A stretch of 8,412 nt of DNA from JBDNDK01 sp046719185. Lineage in GTDB: Bacteria; Armatimonadota; UBA5829. Location: contig JBDNDK010000102.1 of assembly GCA_046719185.1 (NCBI GenBank), forward strand, positions 1 through 8,412. The letters run 5' to 3'. Below the pieces are notes generated by a model. That model ran no database searches, had not been told where the DNA came from, and saw nothing but the letters and a program-made list of their open reading frames with translations. Position numbers and translations under genes: made by a program. Below, piece by piece: positions 4,712 through 8,412 of the stretch (within the stretch, counting starts at the first letter, position 1; each line of letters begins with the position of its first letter).

Positions 4712-7700
4712 CTATGCAGCTTGTAGAAGATCATCAATATTTTTTACTTTGTCTGAATTTTCTTCTTTTAATTTATTATCAAGTTCTCCACCAGATAAAA
4801 TCACTGCACCTGCTTTTTCAAGTGAAATAATGTCAGTAAGTTCAATATCAGGACAAGTGTTAGGATCAATATTGTTTGACTTCATATACTCAGTGAGTTT
4901 GTTATATACTTCCTGCGGATTGCTGTTTGTGAGTTCTCCTGCATATAAGCTAAGTATTACATTTTTGTTGTGAGCTGTTTTGAAATACTTATCTAAAATA
5001 TTTTGCCAACTTTTATCGTCGTTCCAGCTTGGAGCAGCAATCCACATTGTCTTACCAATTAAAGGCTGTTCTTTTGTCAGTGGTATATAATGTTTCTGTT
5101 CATTAAATTTTGTATTTAGAATTGATGAAACATCATACTTGCCATATTCATTAGTCATGGGAATATCCCATTTATCTGCAAAAATTTTCCAATTTTGTTT
5201 CAAAAGAGCAGAATAATCAACTTTTTCATTAGCAAAAGTAACACTACCAAAATGATGAACAAACACATCAAAAGCTATCTCGCATTTATAACCAGCAATA
5301 TTTGCTCTCAAACAAAAATCATCATCTTCAAAGTTTCCTTTGCCAAATCTGGTATCAAAACCACCTATTTTTTCTATAACTTCCTTTTTCACCAGCATGC
5401 AGAATCCAACTGCTCTCCAAAATTCAATAGATTTATCTTTGTTGTTTTCCATCCATTTTCTGGAGAATGAACCAAGACCCTTAAGTGTATTTTGATCATA
5501 TGTTACATTAATTTTCTGAGGTCCAGATACATTGTTTGTCATAGGTCCTACAATGCCTACTTTTGGATCAGATTGTGCTTTTTCTACCATACCTGAGAGC
5601 CATTTTGGAGTTACAATAACATCGTTGTTCATTACTACAACATAATCACCTTTAGATTGAGCAATGCCTGCATTATTTCCACCAGCATAACCCAAATTTT
5701 CATTCAAGGTGATTAATCTTATGTTCTGATTAGTTTTGCAATACTCAGTGAAAAATTGATTTGTGTCATCTGTTGATGCATTGTCCACTATGATAATTTC
5801 ATGCTTTTCAGGTGTGTTTTTTTCTATGCTTTCTACACATTTTTTTGTGTATTCAAACTGATTATGGGCAAGAATCACAATTGAAGTTAATGGCATTTCA
5901 ACAGATTTTTTAATATCATCTTTAGGTGCAACTTCTTTTTTTTCTGAGATTGGTTTATCAAGAAGTTTTGCTTTCGGATTAAATTTTGCTTTTGTTGGCT
6001 TAAACCAATCCATTCCCCATAGCTCAAGTGGTGTTGGAACATTATCATCACCATAATGATTCACAAGTTTTTTATACAGGATATCTGTGCTTTCCTGAAC
6101 TAGCTTGTTAGTTTTTGTTTTGCTTTCTGTATTGAAGCTGTGCTGACCTTCATGATATACAAAAGTATCTAATGCCACTTTCAATTTGTAATTATTCAGC
6201 CTAAATCTCCAGCTTAAATCTAAATCGTCATTGCCAAGGAAAAGCTCGTTATCAAGATTCCCAACCTCATTAAGTGCACTTCTTTTTATCATCATACAGA
6301 ATCCAATGAGCATTTTGGTTTCTGCAGATTTGCCTTTATTATTTTTATAAAACTCATTATTCAGATGCACAATTGTAAGATTTGGAGGTAATTTGCCTGT
6401 TATATAGTGCATCATATTTTGTATGCCTGCAGCAAAGTTTGAAACAGGTCCCACTGCTGCTGTTTGATCGTCAAAATGTGCCATTAATTGATCAATCCAG
6501 CCATTGGGTGTTACTGTATCTGGATTTAACAACACAACATAAGGATTTGTTGAATTTTCTATTCCTAAATTAGTCCCGGCAGAGAAGCCTAAGTTTTCTT
6601 TGCTTTCAATTAGTTTTATTTGAGGATATTGTTTGGTATAGTTTCTCACAATTTCCACTGTTTTATCTCTGGAATTATTATCAACAACTACAACTTCATC
6701 ATTAGGTCTTATTGTGAGTGCAATTGCATCAAGACATTGTGTGATTGTTTTTTCTGAGTTGTATGTCGTAATTATTATAGAACAAGCATCATTTGATGAT
6801 GTTTTTGCCATGGCATCTTCTATTACATATAAATAATGATAGATATTGCTTTCTTCTTTTAAAGTGGATACATCTAAACCTTCTTTTTTCATAGCTTCTA
6901 TCAAATTATCGGACAGAGGTTTTAAGCCCACTATTTGAGCTGGTTTTGGCTGTATTGCAATAGGTTTGAAACCAATATGCCACAACATTTTTTCAAAGCT
7001 GTATTTGGTGAAGAATTTAAGATGTGTTCTGTCTAATAATCCTGCATCCTCATAATCCCACCTGCCTTCAAGAAGACCGGCAATAACAGACCAATGCCTT
7101 ACATTGGGAATTGATACAACTATTTTCCCGTCTTCAGCAAGATGTTTTCTGAGCTCTACAAGCAGTGATACAGGGTCTGCTATATGTTCGAGACTATCAG
7201 CAAGAATTATGCAGTCATAATAATTATTTGGCAATGTTGGAATTATTTGAACTGCATCACCTTCATACACTTTATCCAGTCTTGTTTTTGCAATCTCTGC
7301 TGCTTTATGAACTATCTCAATGCCTGTTATTTCACAGTCCTGTCTCTTTTTAAGTGAAGCACCAAGTCCTCCATTTGCACAGCCAATATCTAAAATTGTT
7401 TTTGCAGATAATGGCACTGCAGATTGTATATCTTCTCTTGGAGATTCATAATAATCAGGGTGATTTGAAATATTTTCATTGTTTGAAGTGTTATTCATAG
7501 CCTCTGGTTGGGCTGGAGTTTGCTCTGGAGTATTAATATATTCATTTATTCTTTTTATAATGAATTCTCTATCTTTTTGATTTTTATGTTTAATTGCAAA
7601 AAATGCACCGAATCCTTCCCAATGGAAATTTGGAATCATCAGTGTGTCATATCCCATAGCTTCAAAATCAGCAGTAGACCATGTTGATTTGTGTTTCTGT

Positions 7701-8412
7701 AGTTCTCTTTGACCCTCTGGAACAAGCTTTGTGCCTTCTCTTAGGAATGTTTCATATTCTTTTGAATTCAACAGTTCATCTGTTTCATAAGGAATGAAGA
7801 GTATTATTTCTCTTTTTGCAAGCTTTTCAAGTTTTTCTAATAATTTGAGAGCATCATCTCTTTTAAGGTGCTCTATAAAATCTAGTAGAGTTATCCTATC
7901 AAAAGATGCACCATTTAGAATTAGTTTATCTACTGCATTCAATGCATCATCTTCAATAACATTTGAAAATGTTTTTCTTAGCTCATCTGCAGCAGGTGGA
8001 TATGCTTCAATGCAAGTTATGTTTGATGCATCAAAGCCTTTTAAAGTATGTCCTGTATTGCTTCCAATATCTAGATGAGTTTTAGAATCAGGCAGAGTGA
8101 CTAGGCCAATTATTGCAACAGGATTACCTGCAGATTGAAGATTCTCAATTACTTCAGAGGCTGATGGTAAATGGCTGTTATTTTCTAGATTATACATCAC
8201 ATTTTGGTATGTTTCCTTTGAGAAATCTCTTCTTTTGATTTTAGTTTCAAAATATTGAAGGATGGCATATAATTTATCTTGAGGGATATTTTTCTCATTC
8301 AGATACATACTCTTATTTTTTGATCTTAATTTTATCCACTCACTAATGTTACCATTCAGATTATTTGAATACATAGCAAGAAATCTAAGAGTGTGCCATT
8401 TGAAGTTTTTAA
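4712..8412 (-). CDS. Multidomain methyltransferase-methyltransferase-GT2-GT2 protein, 5' end probably outside window
   Basis: This is a very large enzyme for surface polysaccharide or glycan synthesis. Residue numbers count from the ATG at 8374. Domains in order: a helical N-terminus (1-95); SAM methyltransferase 1 (98-264) with LDIGSNTG (101-108), acidic E123 and LLDFIEHL (163-170); an Asn/Gln/Pro linker (280-305); SAM methyltransferase 2 (306-475) with LDIGCANGG (328-336), E353, LADSLEHI (391-398) and the conserved SIPNVRHW and LLDRTHLKFFT; GT2 domain A (531-745) with VDNNSRD (564-570), LLNPDT (615-620) and NDDLDLSWR (715-723); a Lys-rich linker (795-828); GT2 domain B (830-1045) with VDNASTDD (863-870), MNNDV (915-919) and EDDDFCLR (1016-1023); and a C-terminal alpha/beta domain (1105-1205). 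No signal peptide or membrane helix is seen. Substrates cannot be read from sequence. The ATG at 8374 has no Shine-Dalgarno and the frame stays open through 12 more codons to the edge, so the true start probably lies beyond. A terminator follows. Confidence 0.93.
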   Translation of the reverse strand, partial: KNFKWHTLRFLAMYSNNLNGNISEWIKLRSKNKSMYLNEKNIPQDKLYAILQYFETKIKRRDFSKETYQNVMYNLENNSHLPSASEVIENLQSAGNPVAIIGLVTLPDSKTHLDIGSNTGHTLKGFDASNITCIEAYPPAADELRKTFSNVIEDDALNAVDKLILNGASFDRITLLDFIEHLKRDDALKLLEKLEKLAKREIILFIPYETDELLNSKEYETFLREGTKLVPEGQRELQKHKSTWSTADFEAMGYDTLMIPNFHWEGFGAFFAIKHKNQKDREFIIKRINEYINTPEQTPAQPEAMNNTSNNENISNHPDYYESPREDIQSAVPLSAKTILDIGCANGGLGASLKKRQDCEITGIEIVHKAAEIAKTRLDKVYEGDAVQIIPTLPNNYYDCIILADSLEHIADPVSLLVELRKHLAEDGKIVVSIPNVRHWSVIAGLLEGRWDYEDAGLLDRTHLKFFTKYSFEKMLWHIGFKPIAIQPKPAQIVGLKPLSDNLIEAMKKEGLDVSTLKEESNIYHYLYVIEDAMAKTSSNDACSIIITTYNSEKTITQCLDAIALTIRPNDEVVVVDNNSRDKTVEIVRNYTKQYPQIKLIESKENLGFSAGTNLGIENSTNPYVVLLNPDTVTPNGWIDQLMAHFDDQTAAVGPVSNFAAGIQNMMHYITGKLPPNLTIVHLNNEFYKNNKGKSAETKMLIGFCMMIKRSALNEVGNLDNELFLGNDDLDLSWRFRLNNYKLKVALDTFVYHEGQHSFNTESKTKTNKLVQESTDILYKKLVNHYGDDNVPTPLELWGMDWFKPTKAKFNPKAKLLDKPISEKKEVAPKDDIKKSVEMPLTSIVILAHNQFEYTKKCVESIEKNTPEKHEIIIVDNASTDDTNQFFTEYCKTNQNIRLITLNENLGYAGGNNAGIAQSKGDYVVVMNNDVIVTPKWLSGMVEKAQSDPKVGIVGPMTNNVSGPQKINVTYDQNTLKGLGSFSRKWMENNKDKSIEFWRAVGFCMLVKKEVIEKIGGFDTRFGKGNFEDDDFCLRANIAGYKCEIAFDVFVHHFGSVTFANEKVDYSALLKQNWKIFADKWDIPMTNEYGKYDVSSILNTKFNEQKHYIPLTKEQPLIGKTMWIAAPSWNDDKSWQNILDKYFKTAHNKNVILSLYAGELTNSNPQEVYNKLTEYMKSNNIDPNTCPDIELTDIISLEKAGAVILSGGELDNKLKEENSDKVKNIDDLLQAA

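Noticed and set aside
4699..4715. Palindrome ATAGATAA-T-TTATCTAT over the stop codon of the large gene
   Set aside because: With one central base it cannot form a normal hairpin, it overlaps the coding end, and the strong terminator at 4647-4682 already explains this 3' end.
7794..8078. A 94-codon plus-strand ORF antisense to the methyltransferase 1 region
   Set aside because: Its Ser/Phe/Leu-rich translation is typical of the complement of a real gene, and the minus frame carries clear methyltransferase motifs.

Overview
This window looks like chromosomal DNA from an AT-rich, Gram-negative-type bacterium. Coding and spacer DNA are both visibly A/T-heavy, the genetic code is standard, and a secreted DsbD-type domain, a PspA/IM30 protein and a very large surface-glycan enzyme are all present. 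No gene fixes the taxon. The GrpE sequence and the domain make-up of the large glycosyltransferase would fit a cyanobacterial relative such as Melainabacteria/Vampirovibrionia, or another low-GC uncultured phylum, but this is a guess. I see no tRNA, rRNA, CRISPR array, transposase or phage gene.

Layout from left to right. (1) Positions 1-450, minus: the N-terminal 150 residues of an exported DsbD-alpha-like protein, cut by the window edge. (2) 470-504: an intrinsic terminator. (3) 534-1142, minus: grpE, the DnaK nucleotide-exchange factor. (4) 1143-1608: a 466-base AT-rich spacer with several inverted repeats but no recognised RNA gene. (5) 1609-2019, plus: a 136-residue single-pass membrane protein of unknown family, the only plus-strand gene. 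(6) 2027-3727 and 3728-4492, minus: a tight two-gene operon, transcribed pspA-like gene first and then a classical-type AAA ATPase, with TAG directly abutting ATG. (7) 4493-4711: a spacer with a possible 18-codon ORF and a strong terminator. (8) 4712-8412, minus: a protein of at least 1,220 residues with two SAM methyltransferase domains, two GT2 glycosyltransferase domains and a small C-terminal domain. Its reading frame stays open to the right edge.

The most interesting unit is the pspA-AAA pair. PspA/IM30/Vipp1 proteins are bacterial members of the ESCRT-III superfamily. The neighbouring ATPase has the classical AAA motifs (Walker A and B, a KWVG pore-loop-like motif, RPGR arginine fingers) found in enzymes such as Vps4 that remodel ESCRT-III polymers. 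The pair therefore reads as a candidate bacterial ESCRT-III/Vps4-like membrane-remodelling module. The adjacent convergent membrane protein is a possible but unproven partner. The other genes are housekeeping (grpE), envelope thiol chemistry (DsbD-like) and surface polysaccharide synthesis (the large enzyme), so envelope biogenesis and stress is a loose common theme.
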